Shown one piece after another: positions 12,328 through 21,830 of a stretch of DNA of 64,000 bases. Source of the stretch: Tiliqua scincoides (lineage: Eukaryota > Chordata > Lepidosauria > Squamata > Scincidae); the NCBI RefSeq assembly GCF_035046505.1, contig NC_089821.1, forward strand, positions 167,107,531 to 167,171,530, written 5' to 3'. How positions within the stretch are numbered: the first letter of the stretch is position 1; each line of letters opens with the position of its first letter. Made by a program: the position numbers and the translations under genes. A model generated the notes under the pieces. That model had not been told where the DNA came from. It did no database searches and saw nothing but the letters and a program-made list of their open reading frames with translations.

Positions 12328-13740
12328 CTACAGCACACAGCTGTACCAACAGAGCATGTGCTGCATGTTATTGTTGGGAGAGCTACCGGAAGGTGAGTAA
12401 AAAAATCTTATCAGGTGTTCTTTCAGCACTGAATCATACTTTGAAAGAACCATCACCATCTCCAGAAAGTTCCCTTTATTCATTGAGGTTTCATCTTCCT
12501 TGTGACCACGAAAGGCCAGATTCTGCTTTGCAAGAAATAATGTAATATCCAGCAGTCTTTGCAAGATGGCCTTCCACTTTCTCTTTTGCATTTCTATTGA
12601 AGAAATATTTTCCGCATCAATGGTTTTGTGCAGCCTCAGACCTCCTTCCAACATTTTCCATCTTTCAAGGCAATGCAGGTGTTCCTCAGATTCCTCATGG
12701 TCAGGCACTCTTGGACTCAGTTTCCACCAAATCTGAAAACCAGTCACAAACCTGGATGTTTTCAGGCAGGAGGTCTGGTCTAGAGGGTAGAGCCTCCATT
12801 TGCCTGAAGATTAACATCCACAAGGTCGCCAGTTCGAGGCCACCGGCACCGTGCGACCTTGAAGCAGCTGGCAAGCTGCAGCTGAGCTGTTCCATCTGCT
12901 CGGAGCGTGGGAGGATGGAGGCCAGAATGTGAAGCCAGATCGGAGTGTAACACCTTGAATGTAGTGGTTCTTGAAAGAAAGAACCTTCTTTCAATTTGTA
13001 AAAATCCCTGCGTGGATTTAATAAGCCTGCCTATGTAAACCGCCTTGAATAAAGTCTTGAATAAAGACCAAGAAAGGCGGTATATAAATACTGTATATAT
13101 ATATTATTATTTCTCTGTGGCACTAGTAGCAAACAGTCAGCAGCAGAAGCAGTATAAGTGTTCACTCACAGGAGAGTATACCATCCATGACCACAGAATT
13201 TTCTGCCCATTTGGCATCAGCTGGTAGAACCACTCTTTTGAAAGCTGGTGCACCTCTCCCTTGGCTTTCTCACCTTTCCTCATCAGAACACCAAAAGGCC
13301 CATCCTTGTTCTGGAAAGGAGTACTTCCAATTTAGACAACTTGAACCCGAACAGTATCTGGAACTGGTATCTCCCAGAAAGACACATCACGTAACATTTG
13401 TAAATCTTTCCCCTGAACACCACTCATCTCATGTTCAGTGTCTGTGTCATGGCTAGAGTCACTTTCAGCTGTATCCTCCAATTCTTCCATATTTTCCGTT
13501 TCTTCTGCAGAATGCATGCTAGCTTCGGATTCATGAAAAGCAGCTTCTTCAATGGGAGGCAGAGCAGTGTCTTTGGAGGAACCAGGCTGCTCATCTTCTA
13601 GTCTTTTTTTGACATATTGAAGCATGGCTCCAGCTTCTAGCTTGATTATTTTCTTTCGCTTCTTGCTTTCTTTCCGTTGCTGGACTCCACTGGGCCTCTT
13701 AGATCTATGCAATCCATATCGTCCCAAGATTGAATATCCC
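12328..13740 (-). pseudogene. hAT transposase relic, ZMYM1-like, split by a SINE
   Basis: Read on the - strand, an acidic and lysine-rich N-terminal part lies at 13727-13332. A TTF-type zinc-finger region follows near 13320-13120 (LMRKGEKAKGEVH, YSPVSEHLYCFCC). Then, beyond the SINE at 12765-13113, comes WKAILQRLLDITLFLAKQNL and FRGHKED at about 12750-12330. These match the N-terminal half of ZMYM1-like hAT transposases (DITLFLA.QNLAFRGH). The DDE catalytic half and both transposon ends are not seen, so it is an incomplete, dead DNA transposon. A 28-codon piece of its start is repeated at 19355-19440 within the duplicated flank. A domesticated host gene is unlikely, as the frame is broken. 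Confidence 0.75.
12765..13113 (+). repeat. tRNA-headed SINE inside the hAT relic
   Basis: The head has tRNA-like boxes (TAGAGGGTAGAGCCTC and GGTCGCCAGTTCGAGGC). The body is unique to the family (TTCCATCTGCTCGGAGCGTG, AAAATCCCTGCGTGGATTT) and the tail is TGTAAACCGCCTTGAATAAA, then AAAGGCGGTATATAAATAC and an AT run. The second copy is at 47965-48246. Its insertion separates two parts of one transposase frame, so it is younger than the hAT copy. Confidence 0.75.
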
Positions 13741-14901
13741 TTTTAATAAAATAAAAAGTCACAATGTTTTTCCCCTGGAAAGGAGAGCACAGCTCTCTAA
13801 CAGATACAGAAACAATAATGCTTTGCATGCACATTCATCTTGGAATGACAACTGTGCAGGCATACTACATATATTACATGCATACTGTACATGCATAGGT
13901 GGACCAGCCTGTCATGTGAAAATGTCACAGGAACAGCTAGGACAGACACAATCTGTAGGTAAGACTTTGAATGTCTGAACTGGCCCTGGGATTGTAAAAG
14001 CTGCAATATATCAAATCTGCAGATACAAGCTCACAGCTGCCATGTGGAATGCTGCTTAACTTTGCAACTGAGTTAGTGCAAACTGTTATTTCACCAGCCT
14101 ATTCCATGCCTCTTTCACTTCACCAGGCTCTTGTCACATAGGACAGTAACAGCCTGTTCCTTCAGAGGAAGGGCAAGTGGGAAACCTCTTCAGTAGGAGC
14201 AGCAACAGTATAAAAACACTCTTTTCAGTATCTCTGAAAATTCTTAAACGCACTAGGCACAAAACACAACACGGTCGCATCGGAAAAACTGCCAATCTCT
14301 ATATGTTCTCAAATATGCTCTCCAATATGTAGAAAGTAATACATTGGAATACATAGAAATCAGATGTAAGACCTTCAAGATCATTGTCCAACCCCCTGCC
14401 AATGCAGAGTGTTCAGAACTACAGCATCCACAATGGAGGATATCCAGCCTCTGTTTAAAGACAGACTGGGTCACTCTGCCAAAGCCTTCAAAACTACAGC
14501 AGTGCTCGGTTCTAAGACATTTGAACCTCTGCCTCCTTACCTCCCTGCCAACAGTACAAGTTTGAATACCATCACCTCTTGTTCTTCCCTCGATTCTTCC
14601 TCAACAAAACAGAAATCAGAAATAAAATAATTCCCAACTTTGCAATGGAAGCACAGTATGCCAGTCCTGTGAAATGTATACGCCACTGACAATGTGTTCC
14701 AATGAAATGTTCCCCCCTTGCCACGAAGGGGCAGAATCAGCGCATGCATCTCCATGTTCCCTTTTCCCCGTAGACAGAAGAAACATCATGCACAGTCCTC
14801 TCCATCTCTGGTGAGCAAACACTGCATGCAATCAGCTATCCCAGGCAGCCAGCTGCTATTGCAGCTCATGCTCACTGCCAGGCCTTCCCTCGCACCTGTG
14901 C
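13654..14901. repeat. Segmental duplicate A, first copy
   Basis: This interval matches 19355-20509 closely by eye, with small indels (for example a gap in the second copy around 14595-14710). It begins within the hAT relic and ends at GCACCTGTG. It includes a CR1-like stretch (CCAGCCTCTGTTTAAAGACA). No gene is seen. The duplicate pair flanks the CpG island and block B. Confidence 0.85.
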
Positions 14902-15850
14902 TTTGTGGGAGGGTAGCGGATGCTTTCAGTCCCTCCAGCAGGCTCCACTCTGGGACAAGAAAGGACTGCTGTCCTGCAGCTGCCTGGCTCTGCTGCTTGT
15001 GCCTCTCTGCCTGCGACCACCAAGCTGCTCAGCTCTCCGGCCTCCACCTGCAAGGCTCGCAACAAGTACGGACGTGTGTTGGAAAGGACAGACCCCTCAT
15101 AGCTGGCATCTCGTGCGAGGCTGGCGCGTGCGCAGGACACTGCGCAAGCCCGGAGGCTTCGTTTGGCGCCTCGAAGCTCGCGTCTGCAGCGAAACTGGCG
15201 CGTGCGAGCGACGCTGCAGAAACTTCCGTCCGGAGTTGGGAAGGGCTGGCAGGCAGCTCCGGATTCCGCTGCAGGTGCCTCTCGCGGCTTGGTAAGTGGG
15301 GTGGGGGCGCGTGTCTCGTCACTCCCCCTGGTGCTGCCCGCGCCCCCCTGGCGGCGCCAGTGCTCCTGGTGCCTGCGAAACGGGGATGGAGCCGGTGCGC
15401 CAGCGCCCGGGGAAGGAGCTGGCTGGGCGCCAGCCGGGCAAAAGTGGAAGTCGGTGGGGCTGCCGCCCGTAGGCGCCTTCCCAGGGCCGGGGGGGGGGGG
15501 GAGAGGGAGAGAAACAACGTTGCAGCCCGGGGAGAAGCAGGCACCGCGAGTTGCTGCCTGCCCCTGGAAGCGGGGCAGGTGCCGCCGCTGCTGCGGGAGA
15601 GAGGGCCCGATCCTTCCCAGCTTTGTGGCGCTGATGCAGCCGTGCCGGTGGGACTAACCCTGCATTCTGCAAGGGGGGCGGTCACCGAGGCCTCCTCAAG
15701 GTCTGTTCCCTCACCTGGGGGCTGCATCAGCCCTGGAAGGCAGGACAGGGCTGGGTCCGGAGACCGCTCAGGGCCTCGGAGAGGGATTTGATAAGGGGGT
15801 GTAAAAGTCTTCCGTCCTCCTTTTGGGGATATAAAAGTTTCTTTGGGGCC
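14902..15850 (+). promoter_or_regulatory. CpG island with likely noncoding first exon
   Basis: CpG density rises sharply at about 15050-15640. NRF1-like GCGCGTGCGCAGG and CTGCGCAAGC lie near 15123-15150. A strong splice donor follows at 15291/15292 (GGCTTG|GTAAGT). The layout, an island then a donor on the + strand upstream of CLN8 copy 2, fits a TATA-less housekeeping promoter with a noncoding exon ending at 15291. Long open frames on both strands are expected in such GC-rich DNA and are not called. Which CLN8 copy it serves cannot be told from sequence. Confidence 0.6.
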
Positions 15851-15990
15851 CCTTCCCTTCCCCCATTGGGTCATAATTTCTACAAATTGCAACGTACAAA
15901 ACTATGTAGGCTTACGCAAAACGTGTGTGTCGGTCTTCACACAATCTATGTATACATTTTCTGAGATCCCAGGAAATTTCCAGCTCCCTC

Positions 15991-16760
15991 CCAGCGACAA
16001 GGGGCCGGCCCTGGCCTTTCTGCTGCAAGCCTTTGGGGGCGAGTGAGGGCAGCCCTGGAGGGCTTCCAAGGGTTTTGCAGCGAGTGATTCAGTCGCTCCG
16101 TGGAGGACCCCCGTGACTCATGTGCGGCTCCTTCTCCACCTCCGCCCCGGGGCAAGGCTTCACACGGAGGCGGAAGAAAGCCAGTCGAGGTCCTGCTGCG
16201 CCTGACGCCCCGGCGCTGAGCAGGTCTGGCTTGGAGGATTGGTCGCCTGCCGCTCGGGAGGGGCTTAGCAGGTGACGAGGAGGTCGACAGCGCTGGTGGA
16301 GAGGAGCAGGGCGAGGCCCCTCGCTAGTAAGTAGCGCGCAAAGTCTTCGCAGGGGGAGAGCTTGAGAGATCCAGCCCCATTTGGGCATCCCTTCGCACGT
16401 GGTGCTGCATTCACTGTAGTGGAGGTGGGGAGAGGAAAGGCAACTGCGGGGGGGGGATTCGCGGTGACTTAGTGAAGATGTGTTGGGATCAGGCCTCCGC
16501 CCCGAGGGGTCAGCACCGCCTCCGCAATGAACACGCCCTGGTCTGTGGCGCGAGCCAGGGGAGCGCTCCGGTTGCCTTCCTCGCCGGCCGGCCGCCTCCA
16601 TCGCCCAAAGATGGAGCTGACCCGACAGGGAGAAAGCGAAAGCGAAAGGCTCGACCGCCTGCAGGGCTGCCAGGCTGGCGCCCAGTCTAAATGGGGGTTT
16701 TTCTGGCTGTTTCTGACGAAGAAGCAGCAGAGAAAAGGAGATTAACAGCCCAATCCTATC
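15991..16760 (+). promoter_or_regulatory. CpG island of block B, first copy
   Basis: The GC-rich, CpG-rich sequence holds a donor-like GCTA|GTAAGT at 16326/16327, and it is kept in the copy at 31326-32095. A 224-codon minus-strand open frame (16089-16763) is also kept, but the two blocks are too similar for that to show selection. It is probably the 5' end of a CLN8 transcription unit; no TATA box was seen. Confidence 0.5.
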
Positions 16761-16838
16761 CACACTTTCCTGGGAGTGAGCCCCATTGACTCTAATGGGG
16801 CTTACTTCTGAGTAGATACGCCTAGGATTGGGCTGTCA
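16745..16838. repeat. Palindromic AGCCCAATCC short element
   Basis: The ends are AGCCCAATCCTATCCACACT and CCTAGGATTGGGCTGT, with an internal CCCATTGACTCTAATGGGG palindrome. The matching copy in block B2 is at 32078-32171. Related units form the tandem run at 41809-42030. Confidence 0.6.
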
Positions 16839-17059
16839 GGCCAGGATCTGAATTGTTCGCGTGTGGAAATGGGTCACAGCTGTGAGTCTGAGGCATGCAC
16901 CTGGAATTCAGCTCATGCTCAGGGGAGCACACTGTCACTGATGGAAGAAAGTTGCAAAGTATCTCTTTCTCTGGCTGCGACTCCAAAGTAAACCTAGCAT
17001 CCATTACGGGTGTTGTTTTACCTCTTCAGTCTCCTTCCTGAAATCATGGGATCTCCTAT

Positions 17060-17609
17060 CAGTGGTTCTCAAACTTTGTAGCCCAGGACCCACTTTTTAG
17101 AATGATAATCTGTTGGGACCTGCCAGAAGTGATCTCTTTACCCTGGTATGTCATGGCCAGAAGTGACATTGTCAAGCAGGGAAAACTTTTAACAATCCTA
17201 GGCTGTGATCTTATCCACACTTACCCAGGACTAAGGGCCCAATGCTATCCAACTTTTCAGCACTGATGCAGCCATGCCAACAGGACGTGTGCTACATCTT
17301 GTGGAGGTGTAGTCATGGAGGCCTCCTCAAGGTAAAGGAATGTTTGTTCCCTTACATTTGGGCTCTATTGCAGCTGCATTGGTGCTCTAAAGTTGGATAG
17401 GATTGGGCCCTAAGCCCCATTGACTATGATTGTTAAAAGCATATACATTGTAGCCTGTTAAAAGTACAGATCTCCCCAAATGCAGTCACATAACATGTTG
17501 GCATCAAGTTTAATATACTAAAAATAAAATATTGAAATGAATGGGGACCCTCTTGAAATTGGCTCACAACCCACCTAGTGGGCCCTGACCTACAGTTTGA
17601 GAAACAGTG
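17060..17609. mobile_element. hAT-like element (CAGTGGTTCTCAAAC) with nested palindrome
   Basis: The termini are CAGTGGTTCTCAAAC and CAGTTTGAGAAACAGTG, as in MER5/Charlie-type nonautonomous hATs. The palindromic GGGCCCAATGC element at 17231-17413 sits inside it, flanked by TAA. Relatives are at 43826-44184, 51229-51448, 55009-55390, 55570-56319, 59651-60013 and 62010-62310. Confidence 0.7.
17231..17413. repeat. Palindromic GGGCCCAATCC element, nested
   Basis: This is a near-complete copy with CTAAGGGCCCAATGC and GATTGGGCCCTAAG ends, inside the hAT-like element at 17060-17609. Host text on each side joins as CCCAGGAC / TAAGCCCC, so a 3-bp TAA target is likely. Confidence 0.65.
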
Positions 17610-17704
17610 TCCAAGGTCATTGTATAGTGGGTTTAAATATGTAAAGCACATATTTATATCTTAGTTGAATGCTGTGTAATGGAATGCTCAAGATCTCTCT
17701 AGGA

Positions 17705-18174
17705 CAGGGGTGTCCAAACCTTTTGGCAAGAGGGCCACATCCTCTCTCTGACACTGTCAGGGTGGGGGTGAGAAGGAGGGAGGGAAAGAATTAATTTACG
17801 TTTCAAACTTGAATAAATTTACATAAATGAATATGTTAGAGATGGTACTTATAGGAATGAATGAAGGTCTTGTAATAGCTCAAGGCCTATAAAAGGCCTT
17901 GCACAAAGCAAGGCCAGCCTTTCCTTTGCTGCTGCTGCTGCATCATCATCACAGACATGAAACAGTAAGCAGTGGAGTGAACCCTAGTCCCACAGCCCAC
18001 AAGAGAGGTTGAACAGTTGCCCTCACACTGAGAGAAACTGTGTTGGGCCAGCGCAGGCTCCAGCAAGTCTCTGGAGGGCCAGAGGCTCATTGGAGACTGG
18101 GAGCTCCCTGTGGGCTGGATTGGGAGTCCCCAAGGGCCGCAAGTGGCCCCCAGGCCAGGGTTAGGGCACCCCTG
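17705..18174. mobile_element. hAT short element, CAGGGGTGTCC family, complete
   Basis: Its termini are CAGGGGTGTCCAAACC and GGGTTAGGGCACCCCTG, flanked on both sides by the perfect 8-bp target duplication CTCTAGGA (17697-17704 and 18175-18182). The copy in block B2 (to 32704) has lost its left end. Other copies are at 20723-21175, 55617-56074 and, inverted, about 30755-31290. Confidence 0.9.
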
Positions 18175-19301
18175 CTCTAGGAGATAGGCTGTGGTGTCAA
18201 CAGTGGCCCCTTGCTCTGGCAGGCAAGCATGGGGTTAACACCAGGGCCTCAGATTGCAGTGAGTGTGTCTCACAGCTACAGTCACTTGGAGGCAAAAAGA
18301 CCCACAGGGTTAAAAGCAGAACCTGCAGGAAGGAAAAGGGTGTGGGTAGTAGAAGGAAGGAGAGAGAGTGAGCTAAGCTAATAGGATTAATGGAACTAAT
18401 GGACCTGCTGACTGACAGAGAGACAGGTGAATGAACTTCTGAGTATTGCTAGAATGGGGACTGCTGAAACAGAGACTACTAGTGACTGCCATGCCTGAGA
18501 TCTGCTGAGGATCAAAGTGTTGCTGTGGTGGCTGGAGAAGCTGCTGGCAGGAGAGGGGAGGAAGGAGGACCTCTGCAGGTTGAACAGGCGAGCAACCCTG
18601 GTGGTGGGGTCCAGCAGGGCTGCAGTGTGGAACTGCACATTGTTGGGGAACAAAGGGAAGCTAATTAGCTTAAAGTGGGCATAGGTTCTGTAGGTGAAGC
18701 TTGGACCAGGAATCTGGCAAAACATGCTGTAAGATACATAATGGTTGGTATCATAATTTCTTAAATTCGCGCATTACCAGTACTGGAACCATACAATCCT
18801 GGCTTGTGATGGGTGGTATAGAATTTGGATCCAAACATCAGCAGAACAGTGGGGGAAGAAGTCATGGAGATATTGCTTCTGTGGCACTAATAATGCAGTA
18901 TGTGAATTAGTTCTCTATGTCAACATTTCTGAAAGTGTGCTAATTGGGGCCCTGAGACCCCATCAGGGGTTCTAAGAGCATACTATCAATGGCCACCATT
19001 TGCCCCTTCCTGGTGTGCTCATCTGTGCCTCCTGTCGCCCCTGTTCTCACTCTGGTATGGCTGATATTCAGCCATATATTTACCGGTATTCAGCACTGGG
19101 CTTGGTTTTCTGCCACTTGACATATGTAACAGCTCTCTGATGCTCCCCAAGACCATGTAGGGTCCTCAAAACACCTTCAAAAGTGTGAAGGGCTCCAGAG
19201 ACGGATAGGTTTAACAACCAGTGCTCTGTGCAACTCATTAGAACTACTGTACACGTTGAGTGATCTCTAATGCACAGTCTTCTATAAATCTTCTCTTACA
19301 G

Positions 19302-19354
19302 TAGCAGTGTGTATCTTATCCCTCGGTGTAAGAGTAGAAGATCCTTTAACAGAA
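19302..19354 (+). pseudogene. CLN8: Broken CLN8 5' exon fragment
   Basis: The acceptor CTTCTCTTACAG and 53 bases of leader are nearly identical to the start of the copy 3 exon at 33825. The match then stops and becomes segmental duplicate A (TTTCGCTTCTTGC). No CLN8 coding sequence follows, so this is a fourth, orphan 5' end of the array. It still has an intact 3' splice site and could act as an internal noncoding exon for copy 2; that is inference. Confidence 0.8.
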
Positions 19355-20509
19355 TTTCGCTTCTTGCTTTCATTCCGTTGCTGGACTCCACTGGGCCTCT
19401 TAGATCTATGCAGTCCAGATCGTCCCAAAATTGAATATCCCTTTTAATAAAAGAAAAAGTCACAATGTTTTTCCCCTGGAAAAGAGAGCACATCTCTCTC
19501 TAACAGATATAGGAACAATAATGCTTTGCATGCACATTCATCTTGGAATGACAACTGTGCAGGCATACTACATATATTACATGCATACTGTACATGCACA
19601 GGTGGACCAGACCTTCATGTGAAAATGTCAAAGGAACAGCTAGGACAGTTACAATCTGTAGGTAAGACTTTGAATGTCTGAACTGGCCCTGGGATTGTAA
19701 AAGCTGCAATATATCAAATCTGCAGATACAAGCTCACAGCTGCCATGTGGAATGCTGCTTAACTTTGCAACTGAGTTAGTGCAAACTGTTATTTCACCAG
19801 CCTATTCCATGCCTCTTTCACTTCACCAGGCTCTTGTCACATAGGACAGTAACAGCCTGTTCCTTCAGAGGAAGGGCAAGTGGGAAACCTCTTCAGTAGG
19901 AGCAGCAACAGTATAAAAACACTCTTTTCAGTATCTCTGAAAATTCTTAAACGCACTAGGCACAAAACACAACACGGTCGCATCGGAAAAACTGCCAATC
20001 TCTATATGCTCTCAAATATGCTCTCCAATATGTAGAAAGTAATACATTGGAATACACAGAAATCAGATTTAAGACCTTCAAGATCATCGTCCAACCCGCT
20101 GCCAATGCAGAGTGTTCAGAACTGCAGCATCCACAATGGAGGATATCCAGCCTCTGTTTAAAGACAGACTGGGTCACTCTGCCAAAGCCTTCAAAACTAC
20201 AGCAGTGCTCGGCTCTAGGACATTTGAGCCTCTGCCTCCTTACCTCCCTGCCAACAGTACGAGTCTGAATACCATCACTTCTTGTTCTTCCCTCAAATCA
20301 GAAATCAGAAATAGAATTGCCATGAAGGGGCAGAATCAGCGCATGCATCTCCATGCTCCCTTTCCCCTGTAGACAGAAGAAACATCATGCACAGTCATCT
20401 CCACCTCACGTGAGCAAACACTGCATGCAATCCACTATCCCAGGTAGCCAGCTGCTGTTGCAGCTCTCTGGGTTCTCATGCTCACTGCCAGGCCTTCCCT
20501 CGCACCTGT
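19355..20509. repeat. Segmental duplicate A, second copy
   Basis: This is the match to 13654-14901, beginning exactly where block B stops and ending at GCACCTGTG, after which CLN8 copy 2 upstream DNA begins. Both junctions are sharp and show no target duplication. It includes a short insertion near 20465 (CTCTGGGTTCT). Confidence 0.85.
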
Positions 20510-20722
20510 GATCATGTGATCTGTGTTGTTCCAGTGGGTTTAAGTACAAAAAGCACATAGTGTATTAGCAGTAGAGTGGAATGCCTTAAGGTACCTTCTG
20601 GTTGGTGATACAGTTTCTTACGTCATTCACACATTTCTGGTATTTGGAATGAGGAAGAATGTGAACCTGACTGATGGCAAAGAATCTGGATTCATATTAA
20701 TCCAGTAATCAATTGTCTACGA

Positions 20723-21175
20723 CAGGGGTGTCCAAAGTTTTTGGCAGGAGGGCCACATCATCTCTCTGACACTGTGTCCGGGGCCAGGGGAAAAAAGAAT
20801 TAATTTACATTTCAAATTTAAATAAATTTACATAAGTTTACATAAATAAATATATTAAAGATGAACTTATATGAATAAATGAAGGTCTTGCAATAGCTCA
20901 TGCCTATAAAATGCCTTGCACAAAGCAAGGCTGGCCTTTTCTTTGCTTCCACTACTGCATCACAGATGTGAAACAACAAGCAGTGGAGAGAGCCCTCGTC
21001 CCACAGCTCATGCGAGAGGTCAAACAGTCGCCCTCACACTGCATCGGGCCAGTGTGGGCTCCAACAAATCTCCGGAGGGCCAGAGGCTCATTGGAGACTG
21101 GGGGCTCCCTGAGGGCCGCATTGAGAAGCCTCGAGGGCCGCAAGTGGCCCCAGGGCCGGGGTTTGGGCACCCCTG
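20723..21175. mobile_element. hAT short element with perfect GTCTACGA duplication
   Basis: Termini CAGGGGTGTCCAAAG and GGTTTGGGCACCCCTG lie between two perfect GTCTACGA copies (20715-20722 and 21176-21183). It is inserted in the leader region of CLN8 copy 2, between parts that are contiguous upstream of copy 1 near 690-730. Confidence 0.9.
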
Positions 21176-21195
21176 GTCTACGAGATCTGTTACAG

Positions 21196-21654
21196 CAGAG
21201 ATTTCCAATCCTTTTCATCTCAGGGCACACTGACAAGGCACTCAAATGCCCTATTTATTTATTTATCACATTTTTATACCGCCCTTCCTCCAAAGAGCTC
21301 AGGGCAGTTTACATGGCTGTTCCCCTTCTTTTTTCCTCACAACAACCCTGTGAGGTAGGTGAGGCTGAGAGAAAGTGACTGACCCAAGGTCACCCAGGAC
21401 GCTTTGTGGCTGAGGGGGGGTTTGAACCTGGGTCTTCCAGTTCTGAGTCTACCTCCCAAACCACTACACCGCCCTGGCTCTCATGGTGGCCCAAGGCACA
21501 CCATCAGGTTTTTGACACTTGACAAGGCCAGTGGGGGGCTCACATCCCCCCATTGGCCCTACTAATAAATGACCTTCCCCCAAATTCCTGTGGCACAGCT
21601 GTGGACTGCTCGTGGCACACCAGTACGGCATAGCACAGTGGTTGAAAATGGCTG
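21196..21654. mobile_element. hAT-like element carrying a CORE-SINE
   Basis: The ends CAGAGATTTCCAATCC and GGTTGAAAATGGCTG are flanked by TGTTACAG and TGTTAGAG (7 of 8). The SINE at 21247-21481 is nested inside. The upstream region of copy 1 (GTTAGAGCTAC near 718) has no such insert. It ends only 54 bases before the copy 2 leader exon, so it sits in the branch-point neighbourhood. Confidence 0.75.
21247..21481 (-). repeat. CORE/MIR-type SINE
   Basis: Recognisable blocks are TTATACCGCCCTTCCTCC, CCTCACAACAACCCTGTGAG, CCAAGGTCACCCAG and GTTTGAACCTGGGTCTTCC, ending in AACCACTACACC. The tRNA-like head is on the right, so the element reads on the - strand. A + strand relative is at 25515-25735. 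Confidence 0.8.
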
Positions 21655-21708
21655 TGTTAGAGCTATCTCTGTATTAACGCACAGTCTTCTATAAACCTTC
21701 TTTTGCAG

Positions 21709-21830
21709 ATGGTAGTGTGTAACTGGCCCCTGCTGCATGTAAGGCAGAAGATCCTTAATCAGAACTGAACTGTGAGTGAAGCTTCCCTGAAAGAATTCTT
21801 ACTACGTGCTTTGCAGCAGAAATTGAAGAA
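21709..21830 (+). promoter_or_regulatory. CLN8: 5' UTR of CLN8 copy 2 with upstream ORF
   Basis: The acceptor CTTCTTTTGCAG ends at 21708. The leader again begins with ATG, opening a 19-codon upstream ORF that ends at TGA 21766-21768. Here it is out of frame with the protein. The main ATG context is AAGAAATGA, as in copy 1. Confidence 0.7.

Larger units (their letters stand above)
15991..19354 (+). repeat. Segmental duplicate B, first copy (promoter block)
   Basis: This is nearly identical to 31326-33880: by eye about one or two differences per 100 bases over 15991-16945, 17785-18930 and the rest to 19352. It starts at CAGCGACAAGGGG, carries a CpG-rich stretch, several DNA elements and the start of a CLN8 5' exon, and stops sharply inside that exon. 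Positions 16955-17785 have no counterpart in the second copy. Confidence 0.9.

Noticed and set aside
14718-15892. Long overlapping open frames on both strands (up to 357 codons)
   Set aside because: GC-rich CpG-island DNA has few stop codons. Composition is low-complexity and no domain is recognised.
16089-16763. 224-codon minus-strand open frame, also present at 31422-32096
   Set aside because: It lies in a CpG island, is rich in Arg, Ser, Pro and Gly with no family likeness, and is kept only because the two blocks are nearly identical overall.
18396-18725. 109-codon minus-strand open frame repeated at 32927-33256
   Set aside because: Found twice only because of the recent segmental duplication; no family likeness.
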